Part shown: one piece after another, positions 17,032-24,107 of the stretch
Layout of the letters: every line of letters starts with the position of its first letter
Numbering within the stretch: the first letter of the stretch is position 1
Assembly (NCBI GenBank): GCA_003712125.1
Contig: RHLF01000003.1
Span: 62,001-126,000, forward strand
From: Allomuricauda sp.
GTDB taxonomy: Bacteria > Bacteroidota > Bacteroidia > Flavobacteriales > Flavobacteriaceae
Direction of reading: 5' to 3'
DNA length: 64,000 bases
Notes under the pieces: generated by a model
The model's database searches: none
What the model was told of the DNA's origin: nothing
What the model saw: only the letters and a program-made list of their open reading frames with translations
Position numbers and translations under genes: made by a program

Positions 17032-17556
17032 ATGAAACACATGAAAACTAAGTTATTTACTTTACTAGGAGCGCTATTCCTAGTGGCATATTCTAATGCA
17101 CAAGACGTTGATTTTGGATTAACGGCAGGATACTTTAATGCGGATGCCAAACTTGAAGTGGATGGAGACAATTTTGATGTTGATGGCGAAGGTGGCTTTT
17201 ATGGAGGTGTGGTGCTTGATTTTTCGGTATCGGATAAATTTGGGGTGCGCCCTGAGCTTATTTATGTAAATGTCAATGAGAGCAGTGCCTTGTTCCTTCC
17301 CGTAATGGCAAAGATCGGATTGGTAAAAGGGTTGCATATTCAAGCCGGACCCCAGTTCGGAATATCGTTGGAAGAAGTTCCAGATGATGCATCATCCTTT
17401 GATTTTGATTTGGCAGCAGGTTTGGGATTTGACTTTCCTCTTGGCGTATTTGTTGAGGCTAGATATGCCTTTCAAGTGAATAATGCCTATACCGGTGATT
17501 TGGATATTCTGGCGAAAGGCAGATATTTGACATTTGGGGTGGGTTTTAAATTCTAG
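17032..17556 (+). CDS. small outer-membrane beta-barrel protein, paralogue A
   Basis: A 174-residue exported protein (signal peptide to SNAQ; start at ATG 17,032 or 17,041). The mature part carries FGLTAGYFNADAKL, then GLHIQAGPQFG and ARYAFQVNNAYTGDL and ends FKF. These blocks recur in the same order in the next gene, showing the two are tandem paralogues. It follows the first barrel gene by 29 bp and is followed by a strong terminator, so the first two genes probably form one transcript. Confidence 0.8.
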   Translation: MKHMKTKLFTLLGALFLVAYSNAQDVDFGLTAGYFNADAKLEVDGDNFDVDGEGGFYGGVVLDFSVSDKFGVRPELIYVNVNESSALFLPVMAKIGLVKGLHIQAGPQFGISLEEVPDDASSFDFDLAAGLGFDFPLGVFVEARYAFQVNNAYTGDLDILAKGRYLTFGVGFKF

Positions 17557-17578
17557 AAAAAATATTTTTATATCGCAT

Positions 17579-17605
17579 AAAGGTCTCCTCGTGAGACCTT
17601 TTTTT
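17579..17605 (+). terminator. rho-independent terminator after paralogue A
   Basis: The stem AAAGGTCTC / GAGACCTTT closes a five-base loop (CTCGT) and is followed by a T run. It begins 22 bases after the stop at 17,556. Confidence 0.85.
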
Positions 17606-17637
17606 GTTTTTGTCAATTCTACCCGGGTGCCAACGAA

Positions 17638-17660
17638 GTTTCCTATATTTGGTAGGAAAC
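17638..17660. promoter_or_regulatory. 8-bp perfect inverted repeat overlapping a -7 element
   Basis: GTTTCCTA (17,638-17,645) and TAGGAAAC (17,653-17,660) are perfect reverse complements around a seven-base spacer. TATATTTG (17,644-17,651), matching the -7 consensus TAnnTTTG, lies within the dyad. The ATG of the downstream barrel gene is 22 bp away from the -7 element. A dimeric repressor covering the -7 element is a reasonable reading; a leader hairpin is less likely since transcription would start inside or after the dyad. Confidence 0.5.
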
Positions 17661-17672
17661 AAGCTAAACACT

Positions 17673-18284
17673 ATGATTATGAAAAAAGTATTATTAGTCG
17701 GTATTTTTTGTCTGGGACTCATTCAAGCTACCCAGGCCCAGGGAGCGGTTAAATTTGGACTTACCGGAGGATTGCTCAATGCTGACGCCAATATTGATTT
17801 GTCTTTAGGAAATATTATAGAAATCGCGTCCATTGACGCGGTCAATGAGACGGGTTTTTATATAGGTGCCTTAGTTGACATTGAAGTGGCAGAATCATTT
17901 CATGTACAGCCAGAGCTTACCTATGGTAGTGCAGGCGACCTGTCTTTTGTCTACGTCCCAATTATGGCCAAATACTACGTTTTGGCCAATAAATTGCATA
18001 TACAGGCCGGCCCCCAGTTTACCTTTTCCTCAAATCTGGATGATATTAAAAATGCCATCCAAGACATTGAGGGTGTGTTAGGTACGAATTCCAATTTGGA
18101 TGATGTACTCAATACCTTTGGGGTAGACCTTGGTTTTGGAGCTGGATTTGACGTGTCCGATAAATTTATGGTCCAAGCGCGTTATGCATTCGAATTGACG
18201 GATCGCTATTCGGGCCCCTTGGGAAGTTCATTGGATATTAGAGGTGGCACTCTAAACATCGGATTGGCCTATTTTTTTAATTAA
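17673..18284 (+). CDS. small outer-membrane beta-barrel protein, paralogue B
   Basis: The 203-residue product starts at ATG 17,673 (or 17,679) with a signal peptide ending QATQAQG. It shares with the preceding protein the ordered blocks FGLTGGLLNADANI, LHIQAGPQF and ARYAFELTDRYSG, and ends in YFFN. It contains an additional loop with repeated LDD residues near the middle (about 120-150). It has its own promoter region after a terminator, so it can be expressed separately from its paralogue. Confidence 0.8.
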   Translation: MIMKKVLLVGIFCLGLIQATQAQGAVKFGLTGGLLNADANIDLSLGNIIEIASIDAVNETGFYIGALVDIEVAESFHVQPELTYGSAGDLSFVYVPIMAKYYVLANKLHIQAGPQFTFSSNLDDIKNAIQDIEGVLGTNSNLDDVLNTFGVDLGFGAGFDVSDKFMVQARYAFELTDRYSGPLGSSLDIRGGTLNIGLAYFFN

Positions 18285-18366
18285 GTCCGAAAATCAGGAT
18301 ATACTTTAAATCAAATTGAAATCATAAGAATCCAAATTTTAGTTGAATTAACTTAAAATCTAAACA

Positions 18367-18825
18367 ATGAAAAGAAATTTCGTACTACTTGCTCTAGTCT
18401 TTGTATTTACGCTATCTATGAATGCCCAATATACCACAGCCCTAGGTCTAGGAATTGACTCGGGTAATGGGGCAACTTTTGTAGGGCCATCGGTGAAGCA
18501 TTTCTTTAGTGAACATCATGCCGGACAGGCAGAGGTCACTTTTGAGTCGGGAGTAACCGCAATAACCGCACTCTATGAATATCATGGCCAATTTGAAGGG
18601 GCCGATGGATTGCAGTGGTTTGCCGGCCCGGGTGTTTCGATTTTTTCGGGTAGTGGAGATTCTGTTTTTGCACTAAGGGGAATCTTGGGGCTTGATTATA
18701 AAATAACGGGTGCGCCCATATCCTTAGCCTTGGATTGGAGACCAGCACTCGCTTTGGACAGTGATGTGGGTAATACCTTTGAAGCCGGTATTATTGGTTT
18801 TGGCGCACGTTACGTTTTTAATTAA
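18367..18825 (+). CDS. small outer-membrane beta-barrel protein
   Basis: A 152-residue exported protein with signal peptide (to SMNAQ) and a glycine-rich beta-strand pattern ending GARYVFN. It is shorter and not clearly homologous to its two neighbours upstream. A terminator follows 17 bp after the stop. The upstream 82 bp hold no clear promoter. Confidence 0.75.
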   Translation: MKRNFVLLALVFVFTLSMNAQYTTALGLGIDSGNGATFVGPSVKHFFSEHHAGQAEVTFESGVTAITALYEYHGQFEGADGLQWFAGPGVSIFSGSGDSVFALRGILGLDYKITGAPISLALDWRPALALDSDVGNTFEAGIIGFGARYVFN

Positions 18826-18842
18826 AAAGTATTGGAAATGAA

Positions 18843-18870
18843 ACGGGGGTTTAGGCTCCCGTTTTTTTTT
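18843..18870 (+). terminator. rho-independent terminator before aroQ
   Basis: The stem ACGGGGG / (C)TCCCGT with one G-T pair is followed by nine T residues. It ends the fourth beta-barrel gene and lies 28 bp before the aroQ ATG. Confidence 0.85.
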
Positions 18871-18898
18871 GCCCAAAAAATATCATTTCTTTGACCTT

Positions 18899-19324
18899 AT
18901 GAAGCTTATCATTATTAATGGCCCCAACCTGAATCTTTTGGGCAAAAGAGAGCCTGAAATCTATGGTGCCACAACCTTTGATGACTATTTTATCGGATTA
19001 CAGTCAAAGTTTGGTACTGTGCAATTGGATTATTTTCAGTCCAATATAGAGGGTGAATTAATTGATAAGATCCAAGAGGTTGGCTTCACCTATGATGGTA
19101 TCATTCTCAATGCTGCTGCATATACCCATACCTCTGTTGGTATTGCCGATGCAGTAAAGGCAGTAGCAACCCCTACGGTAGAAGTGCACATCTCAAATAC
19201 CTTTTCCCGTGAAGATTTTAGGCACCAATCTTTTCTTTCTCCTGTGGTTAAAGGCTTGGTTTTAGGATTTGGTTTACAAAGCTACGATTTGGCCATCCAA
19301 AGCTTTTTGGCTGGGGCTGAATGA
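18899..19324 (+). CDS. aroQ: type II 3-dehydroquinate dehydratase
   Basis: The 141-residue enzyme has the AroQ hallmarks: NGPNLNLLGKREPEIYG with the catalytic Tyr and Arg at the N-terminus, NAAAYTHTSVGIADA, and VEVHISN. Its size matches the type II family (about 140-150 residues). It dehydrates 3-dehydroquinate to 3-dehydroshikimate in the shikimate pathway. The ATG at 18,899 (MKLIIINGPN) is the family start; the frame open further upstream overlaps the terminator. Confidence 0.93.
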   Translation: MKLIIINGPNLNLLGKREPEIYGATTFDDYFIGLQSKFGTVQLDYFQSNIEGELIDKIQEVGFTYDGIILNAAAYTHTSVGIADAVKAVATPTVEVHISNTFSREDFRHQSFLSPVVKGLVLGFGLQSYDLAIQSFLAGAE

Positions 19325-19368
19325 CATCCAAAATCGAGAAATTACCGTACATAGTATAAATCCCCGCT

Positions 19369-20550
19369 ATGAAATCTTTTCTCTTATTCCTTTTGATGGT
19401 TTGCTTTTTATTAGGGTCATGCGCCAGTGATAATGGTGCTGCTGATGATTCCTCCGATGACGGTTCCATGTCCGATGACGGAAATACCGAAGTTGAAGTA
19501 GGTCTTGTTAATGCGTTTCCGGCATTGTCATTTTCCCAACCACTGGATCTGCAATCACCCAATGATGGAACCGATCGTATTTTTGTAGTTGAAAAAGGAG
19601 GAAGGATCAGGGTTTTTGACAATGAAGTGGATGTAGCTCAAAGTTCAGAATTTTTAGATATAAGTGGCAACTTAACAACCACCAGTGAAATGGGATTGCT
19701 TGGTCTCGCCTTTCATCCCAATTACCAAAGCAATGGGTATTTCTATGTGTTTTATACGCCTTCAGCAAACCTCTCTGTGATTTCAAGATTTAATGTGTCA
19801 ACGGTAAATGGTAATCTTGCGGATCCCTCAAGTGAATTGGTAATACTCGAGATACCGCAACCTGATACCAATCACAACGGTGGTCAGCTTGCCTTCGGAC
19901 CCGATGGCTACCTGTACATTGCGCTAGGCGATGGAGGTGGGGGTGGAGACCCATTTGAAAACGGTCAAGATCGCTCAACCCTTTTGGGAAGTATTCTTCG
20001 TATTGACATAGACAATCAAAGTGCAGGGCTTAATTATGACATCCCCTCAGACAACCCATTTGTTGGTGAAGGAGGTGTTCGAGCAGAGATTTTTGCCTAT
20101 GGCTTGCGCAACCCCTGGAGAATGAGCTTTGATACCCAAACAGGAAATCTTTGGACAGGTGATGTAGGGCAGGGGGCTATAGAAGAAATTAATGTCGTTG
20201 TATCGGGTGGCAATTACGGTTGGCCTCTTTTTGAAGGTACATCATGTTTTTCCGGCGATTGTAACAATTCCGGCCTAATCGCTCCCATCTTTGAGTATGT
20301 ACAGGATAATGGCGATCGCTCGATAACTGGAGGGTATGTTTATCGAGGCTCCCAGAACCCATCCCTCTTGGGAAAATATATATATGGCGATTTCGTGAGT
20401 GGCCGGATATGGGCCGTTGAACTTGATGGCAATGGCAATGAATTAATAGATCCTTCCGGACTAAGCATCGCTTCTTTTGGTACAGATGCCGCGGAGGAAT
20501 TGTACATCTGTGCTTTCAATGGAAGCATCTACAAGTTTGTGGAAAATTGA
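19369..20550 (+). CDS. PQQ-type sugar dehydrogenase-like lipoprotein (GSDH family)
   Basis: This 393-residue protein has a lipoprotein signal (LLGSC, Cys19), an Asp/Ser-rich linker (about residues 20-45), then a six-bladed propeller domain of the glucose/sorbosone dehydrogenase family: GLLGLAFHPNYQSNGYFYVFYT, HNGGQLAFGPDGYLYIALGDGG, YGLRNPWRMSFD and GNYGWP. Soluble GSDH enzymes oxidise aldose sugars with PQQ; many lipoprotein homologues have unknown substrates. It would sit on the membrane facing the periplasm or the cell surface. The stop is 1 bp from the convergent DUF3817 gene. Confidence 0.87.
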   Translation: MKSFLLFLLMVCFLLGSCASDNGAADDSSDDGSMSDDGNTEVEVGLVNAFPALSFSQPLDLQSPNDGTDRIFVVEKGGRIRVFDNEVDVAQSSEFLDISGNLTTTSEMGLLGLAFHPNYQSNGYFYVFYTPSANLSVISRFNVSTVNGNLADPSSELVILEIPQPDTNHNGGQLAFGPDGYLYIALGDGGGGGDPFENGQDRSTLLGSILRIDIDNQSAGLNYDIPSDNPFVGEGGVRAEIFAYGLRNPWRMSFDTQTGNLWTGDVGQGAIEEINVVVSGGNYGWPLFEGTSCFSGDCNNSGLIAPIFEYVQDNGDRSITGGYVYRGSQNPSLLGKYIYGDFVSGRIWAVELDGNGNELIDPSGLSIASFGTDAAEELYICAFNGSIYKFVEN

Positions 20551-20551
20551 G

Positions 20552-20833
20552 TCAGGTAGTTTTGCTGAGGTATTTTTTGTCCGCGTAAAACGTTCCGAAA
20601 GGCAAAAGGGATGCTACAAACAAAACCAAGAAACGTTTTAGGCTCCATTTTTTCTTCCAACAGAAGGCAACAGCCAGCACAACATAGGCAATAAAGAGAA
20701 CCCCGTGGGCGTACCCTACGACCTTGTTGGGCTCAAAGATATCACCCCAGTACTTTAAAGGCATGGTGAAACCGAAGAGCAAGAGATATGATATGCCCTC
20801 CAAAATGGCCGTAAATCGGAACGCCTTGTGCAT
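20552..20833 (-). CDS. DUF3817 domain membrane protein
   Basis: A 93-residue protein with three predicted membrane helices and the DUF3817 pattern: FRFTAILEGISYLLLFGFTMPLK, then GYAHGVLFIAYV and a PFGTFYADKK ending. Function unknown. It starts 1 bp after the lpdA stop in the same direction, so it is likely translated from the lpdA transcript. Confidence 0.85.
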   Translation of the reverse strand: MHKAFRFTAILEGISYLLLFGFTMPLKYWGDIFEPNKVVGYAHGVLFIAYVVLAVAFCWKKKWSLKRFLVLFVASLLPFGTFYADKKYLSKTT

Positions 20834-20834
20834 G

Positions 20835-22226
20835 CTACAGGTGAATTACCTCGTCATAAGCATCAGCAACTGCTTCCATGACGGCTTCACTCATGGTTGG
20901 ATGCGGATGCACAGCTTTCAATACTTCATGCCCCGTTGTTTCCAATTTTCGGGCAACAACAGCTTCTGCGATCATATCGGTAACTCCAGCACCGATCATG
21001 TGGCAACCAAGCCATTCTCCATATTTGGCATCAAAGATTACCTTAACGAAGCCTTCAGCATTTCCAGATGCCTTAGCTTTACCACTGGCTGAAAATGGGA
21101 ATTTGCCAACCTTAATGTCATAGCCCTGTTCTCGGGCCTGCTTTTCGGTCAAACCTACCGATGCCACTTCTGGCATACAATATGTACACCCAGGAATATT
21201 GCCGTAATCAAGAGGCTCTACATGCATTCCGGCTAGCTTTTCCACACAAAGAATACCTTCCGCAGAGGCAACATGGGCCAATGCTTGACCGGGGGTCACA
21301 TCGCCTATGGCATAATACCCGGGGATATTGGTTTGGTAGTAATCGTTGACCATAATTTTGTCGCGGTCGACTGCAATTCCCACATCTTCCAGACCTATGC
21401 CTTCGATATTGGTTTTAATGCCCACAGCGGAAAGAACAATGTCAGCTTCCAATACTTCTTCGCCTTTGGAAGTTTTTACGGTGGCTTTAACACCATCACC
21501 AGAGGTGTCAACTTTCGTTACTTCTGCTGAGGTTTTTATTTTTATTCCTGACTTTTTGAAACTTCGTTCCAATTGTTTTGATACATCTTCATCTTCAACC
21601 GGAACAATATTGGGCAAATATTCAACCACGGTTACTTCCGTGCCCATGGCATTGTAGAAATAGGCAAATTCTATTCCAATGGCTCCACTACCCACCACAA
21701 TCAGCTTTTTGGGTTGCTTTTCAAGGGTCATGGCCTCGCGATAACCGATTACTTTTTTTCCATCCTGTGGAAGACTAGGCAGTTCACGACTTCGCGCTCC
21801 GGTAGCAATGATGATATGGTCGGCCGAATATTCAGCAGCATCGCCATGCGCCCCTTTGACAGCGATTTTTTTGCCGGGAAGTAATTTGCCAAAACCATTC
21901 AGTACGTCAATTTTATTCTTTTTCATCAAAAATTGAACACCTTTGCTCATGCCATCGGCTACACCACGACTTCGTTTAATAACGGCATCGAAATCATGTT
22001 CCACTTTTTTAGCAACAAGACCGTAATCTTCGGCATGCTTTAAGTACTCAAATACTTGAGCAGATTTTAGAAGTGCCTTGGTCGGAATACAGCCCCAGTT
22101 GAGACATACACCACCTAAGTTCTCCTTTTCTACGATTGCTGTCTTAAAACCCAGTTGTGACGCACGGATGGCCGTAACATAACCTCCAGGCCCACTACCC
22201 AAAACAATCACATCATATTTGCTCAT
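20835..22226 (-). CDS. lpdA: dihydrolipoyl dehydrogenase
   Basis: The 463-residue flavoprotein has the FAD motif GSGPGG (about 10-15), the redox disulfide GGVCLNWGCIPT (Cys41 and Cys46), a second dinucleotide site VVGSGAIGIEFA, GYYAIGDV, and the C-terminal His-Glu catalytic segment HPHPTMSEAV. It reoxidises dihydrolipoamide in 2-oxoacid dehydrogenase complexes and/or the glycine cleavage system. No E1/E2 genes are nearby. A well-formed promoter precedes it (22,281-22,312). Confidence 0.95.
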   Translation of the reverse strand: MSKYDVIVLGSGPGGYVTAIRASQLGFKTAIVEKENLGGVCLNWGCIPTKALLKSAQVFEYLKHAEDYGLVAKKVEHDFDAVIKRSRGVADGMSKGVQFLMKKNKIDVLNGFGKLLPGKKIAVKGAHGDAAEYSADHIIIATGARSRELPSLPQDGKKVIGYREAMTLEKQPKKLIVVGSGAIGIEFAYFYNAMGTEVTVVEYLPNIVPVEDEDVSKQLERSFKKSGIKIKTSAEVTKVDTSGDGVKATVKTSKGEEVLEADIVLSAVGIKTNIEGIGLEDVGIAVDRDKIMVNDYYQTNIPGYYAIGDVTPGQALAHVASAEGILCVEKLAGMHVEPLDYGNIPGCTYCMPEVASVGLTEKQAREQGYDIKVGKFPFSASGKAKASGNAEGFVKVIFDAKYGEWLGCHMIGAGVTDMIAEAVVARKLETTGHEVLKAVHPHPTMSEAVMEAVADAYDEVIHL

Positions 22227-22258
22227 TTGATTTCGATTTTAGTTGATAAATGGAAATC

Positions 22259-22277
22259 GCCCCATTTGGTAGGGCGG
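22259..22277 (-). promoter_or_regulatory. GC-rich hairpin in the lpdA leader
   Basis: CGCCC and GGGCG arms flank ATTTGGT, a compact stem-loop in the predicted lpdA 5' leader between the promoter and the ATG. It could affect mRNA stability or translation; its effect is unknown. Confidence 0.35.
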
Positions 22278-22280
22278 ATG

Positions 22281-22312
22281 CAAAAATACATATTTCATGG
22301 GGCATTTCCCAA
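22281..22312 (-). promoter_or_regulatory. promoter for lpdA
   Basis: Read leftward, TTG is followed after 21 nt by TATTTTTG, matching the Bacteroidota primary-sigma consensus. The predicted start is about 50 nt before the lpdA ATG. Confidence 0.6.
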
Positions 22313-22369
22313 GGGTGAAATTGTAAAAAGGAAGGGTAAATTTTCTAAGAAATTTTGGATGCTTCGAAC

Positions 22370-22774
22370 TTACTCCTTCGACGGGTCAAAATCAATGCTA
22401 ACCGAGTTGATACAATAGCGCTGTCCTGTTGTATCCTTTGGGCCATCATCAAAAACATGTCCCAAATGACCACCGCAATTTGCGCAAACAGTCTCGGTGC
22501 GAATCATGCCATGTGTAGTATCTCTAATATACTCGATGGCCCCTTCAACGGCTTGGTCAAAAGATGGCCAACCACAACCGCTTTCGAACTTATGGGCACT
22601 TTCAAAGAGTTTTGCATCACACGCCCTACAATGATAATCCCCGTTCTCAAAATGCAGGTTGTATTTACCGGTATGGGGGAACTCTGTTCCTTTTTTGCGC
22701 AATACACGATATTCCTCAGCGGAAAGTTGTGCCTTCCAATCTTCTTCTGATTTATGCACGTTGTAGTCGCTCAT
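22370..22774 (-). CDS. msrB: peptide-methionine (R)-S-oxide reductase, cytosolic
   Basis: This 134-residue MsrB has the zinc site of two CxxC pairs (Cys49/Cys52 and Cys97/Cys100), the catalytic Cys121 in RYCINS, and a second redox-candidate Cys67 in SGCGWPSF. It reduces methionine-R-sulfoxide in proteins. No signal peptide is present. It overlaps the upstream lipoprotein MsrB gene by 4 nt, so the pair is translationally coupled and provides repair on both sides of the inner membrane. Confidence 0.93.
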   Translation of the reverse strand: MSDYNVHKSEEDWKAQLSAEEYRVLRKKGTEFPHTGKYNLHFENGDYHCRACDAKLFESAHKFESGCGWPSFDQAVEGAIEYIRDTTHGMIRTETVCANCGGHLGHVFDDGPKDTTGQRYCINSVSIDFDPSKE

Positions 22775-23253
22775 TTTGAATCTGGAATAAAATTTAATGC
22801 CACCCCATTGATACAGTGCCTTTTTCCTGTGGGGGCCGGACCATCATCAAACACATGACCTAAATGTCCGCCGCAAGTTGCACAATGCTCTTCGGTACGG
22901 GGATATCCTATTTTGTAATCGACATCATAGGCCACATTCCCCTCAATTTCTTCATAAAAACTGGGCCATCCGGTTCCTGAGTTGAATTTGGTTTCACTTT
23001 TAAACAAGGGTGTGCCACAACCGGCACAGGTATATGTTCCCTTTTCCTTGATATCTAAGAGCTCACTTGTAAAGGGATTTTCGGTGGCTGCCTTTCGCAA
23101 CACATAATATTCCATATCGGTCAATTCAGCCTTCCATTCGGCATCTGTTTTGGTTACGGCAAAATCTTTTTCAACCGTTTTCTTTTCCTCTTGGGAAACT
23201 CCTTTACAGCTAATTAAAACAAGCAGGGTAATCAATGTTATATACCTAAACAT
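22771..23253 (-). CDS. msrB: peptide-methionine (R)-S-oxide reductase, lipoprotein form
   Basis: The 160-residue protein is an MsrB with a lipoprotein signal (LLVLISC, Cys16). Zinc ligands Cys76/Cys79 and Cys124/Cys127 and catalytic Cys147 (RHCING) are present, but the position equal to Cys67 of its paralogue is Thr94 (SGTGWPSF). Another resolving thiol or direct reduction by an external donor is therefore needed. The ATG at 23,253 gives the signal peptide; the frame open to 23,298 adds a basic stretch that would spoil it. It would repair oxidised envelope proteins. Confidence 0.92.
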   Translation of the reverse strand: MFRYITLITLLVLISCKGVSQEEKKTVEKDFAVTKTDAEWKAELTDMEYYVLRKAATENPFTSELLDIKEKGTYTCAGCGTPLFKSETKFNSGTGWPSFYEEIEGNVAYDVDYKIGYPRTEEHCATCGGHLGHVFDDGPAPTGKRHCINGVALNFIPDSK

Positions 23254-23321
23254 ATATCGTTTTTTTAGTAAGACGAAGGTACGCCGTATTCCTTTCAAAA
23301 GTATACAAATGTATGCTAGCG

Positions 23322-23356
23322 AAAAAGACCCGTCTCAGGTTTGAGACGGGTCTTTT
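23322..23356 (-). terminator. strong terminator after the collagen-like lipoprotein gene
   Basis: A perfect stem of 15 bp (AAAAGACCCGTCTCA / TGAGACGGGTCTTTT) with a four-base loop is followed, in the leftward reading, by T residues. It separates the collagen-like gene from the msrB pair. Confidence 0.88.
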
Positions 23357-23378
23357 AGGGTATATATAGGGATGTGAA

Positions 23379-23948
23379 TCAATCCATTCGGATTTTCTCC
23401 ACCTTATTTTCCTGTAAATTGATATTGGACATAACCGCATCCAAATTGCTAAGATCAATATTTGGGTCTTCCCCAAACTCGGCAGGTACAACGGCAATTC
23501 GGAATACTTGGTTATCCGTATCACCTGGTAGTAGCGTACCAAGGTCAAAATCGGCTTCCAAAAAGATATTGACATCCAAAAAGGTATGGTCATAGTTGTA
23601 CTGCAATAACCCTTGGTCCAATATTCTGGTTTGAGGCAAAAGTCGCCAAACATCAATTGGATTTCCGCCATCGGGATCGTCAACTTGGTCAAATAGCAGG
23701 TAAACCAAAACCAAATCAGATTCAAAAACTTCGAGGGTTTGTGGAAATTCGAAGAAAACCGAATAATCGTTGTCATTCGCAAAAGTTCCTTCAATTTCAA
23801 CAACTTGGCCTAAGATATTCACGCCGTCCAAGCCATCCAATCCGTCCAATCCATCCAGTCCGTCGAAACCGGGAGGTCCTTGAGGGCCTTCACATGCGAA
23901 TAGGGCAATGGCTAATATGGGTGCTAAAAGTAGTTTTAATTTTTTCAT
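23379..23948 (-). CDS. collagen-like lipoprotein
   Basis: This 189-residue protein has a lipoprotein signal (ALFAC, Cys19) followed directly by eight Gly-X-Y triplets (residues 21-44: GPQ, GPP, GFD, four GLD, GVN). The remaining 145 residues look like a beta-rich domain with no known motif. The G-X-Y stretch may form a short trimeric stalk at the lipid anchor, as in other bacterial collagen-like surface proteins; proline is scarce after the second triplet, so triple-helix stability is doubtful. The ATG at 23,948 gives the signal peptide. Confidence 0.75.
   Translation of the reverse strand: MKKLKLLLAPILAIALFACEGPQGPPGFDGLDGLDGLDGLDGVNILGQVVEIEGTFANDNDYSVFFEFPQTLEVFESDLVLVYLLFDQVDDPDGGNPIDVWRLLPQTRILDQGLLQYNYDHTFLDVNIFLEADFDLGTLLPGDTDNQVFRIAVVPAEFGEDPNIDLSNLDAVMSNINLQENKVEKIRMD
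23815..23861 (-). repeat. 9-bp tandem repeat encoding GLD
   Basis: Four near-identical 9-bp units (GGATTGGAC-like, read leftward) plus a fifth degenerate one code for the GLD triplets. Since the unit is a multiple of three, copy-number change would alter stalk length without breaking the frame. Confidence 0.6.
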
Positions 23949-24080
23949 GATTCTTGTTTTATGGTTCATACTGATGATTTGTATTTGACATACCAAAACA
24001 AAAAGCGTTCCATTTTTTAGTTTACCCCATTTTTACTGGTTTTATGGTATCTAAAAAGTGTTCACTATACTAAAGTTCTT

Positions 24081-24088
24081 TAAGTTTG
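24081..24088 (+). promoter_or_regulatory. -7 element TAAGTTTG upstream of glgB
   Basis: TAAGTTTG fits the TAnnTTTG consensus and lies 19 nt before the glgB ATG. No good TTTG is seen at the usual upstream distance. Confidence 0.45.
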
Positions 24089-24107
24089 CAATCAGAAAAC
24101 AATTGAT

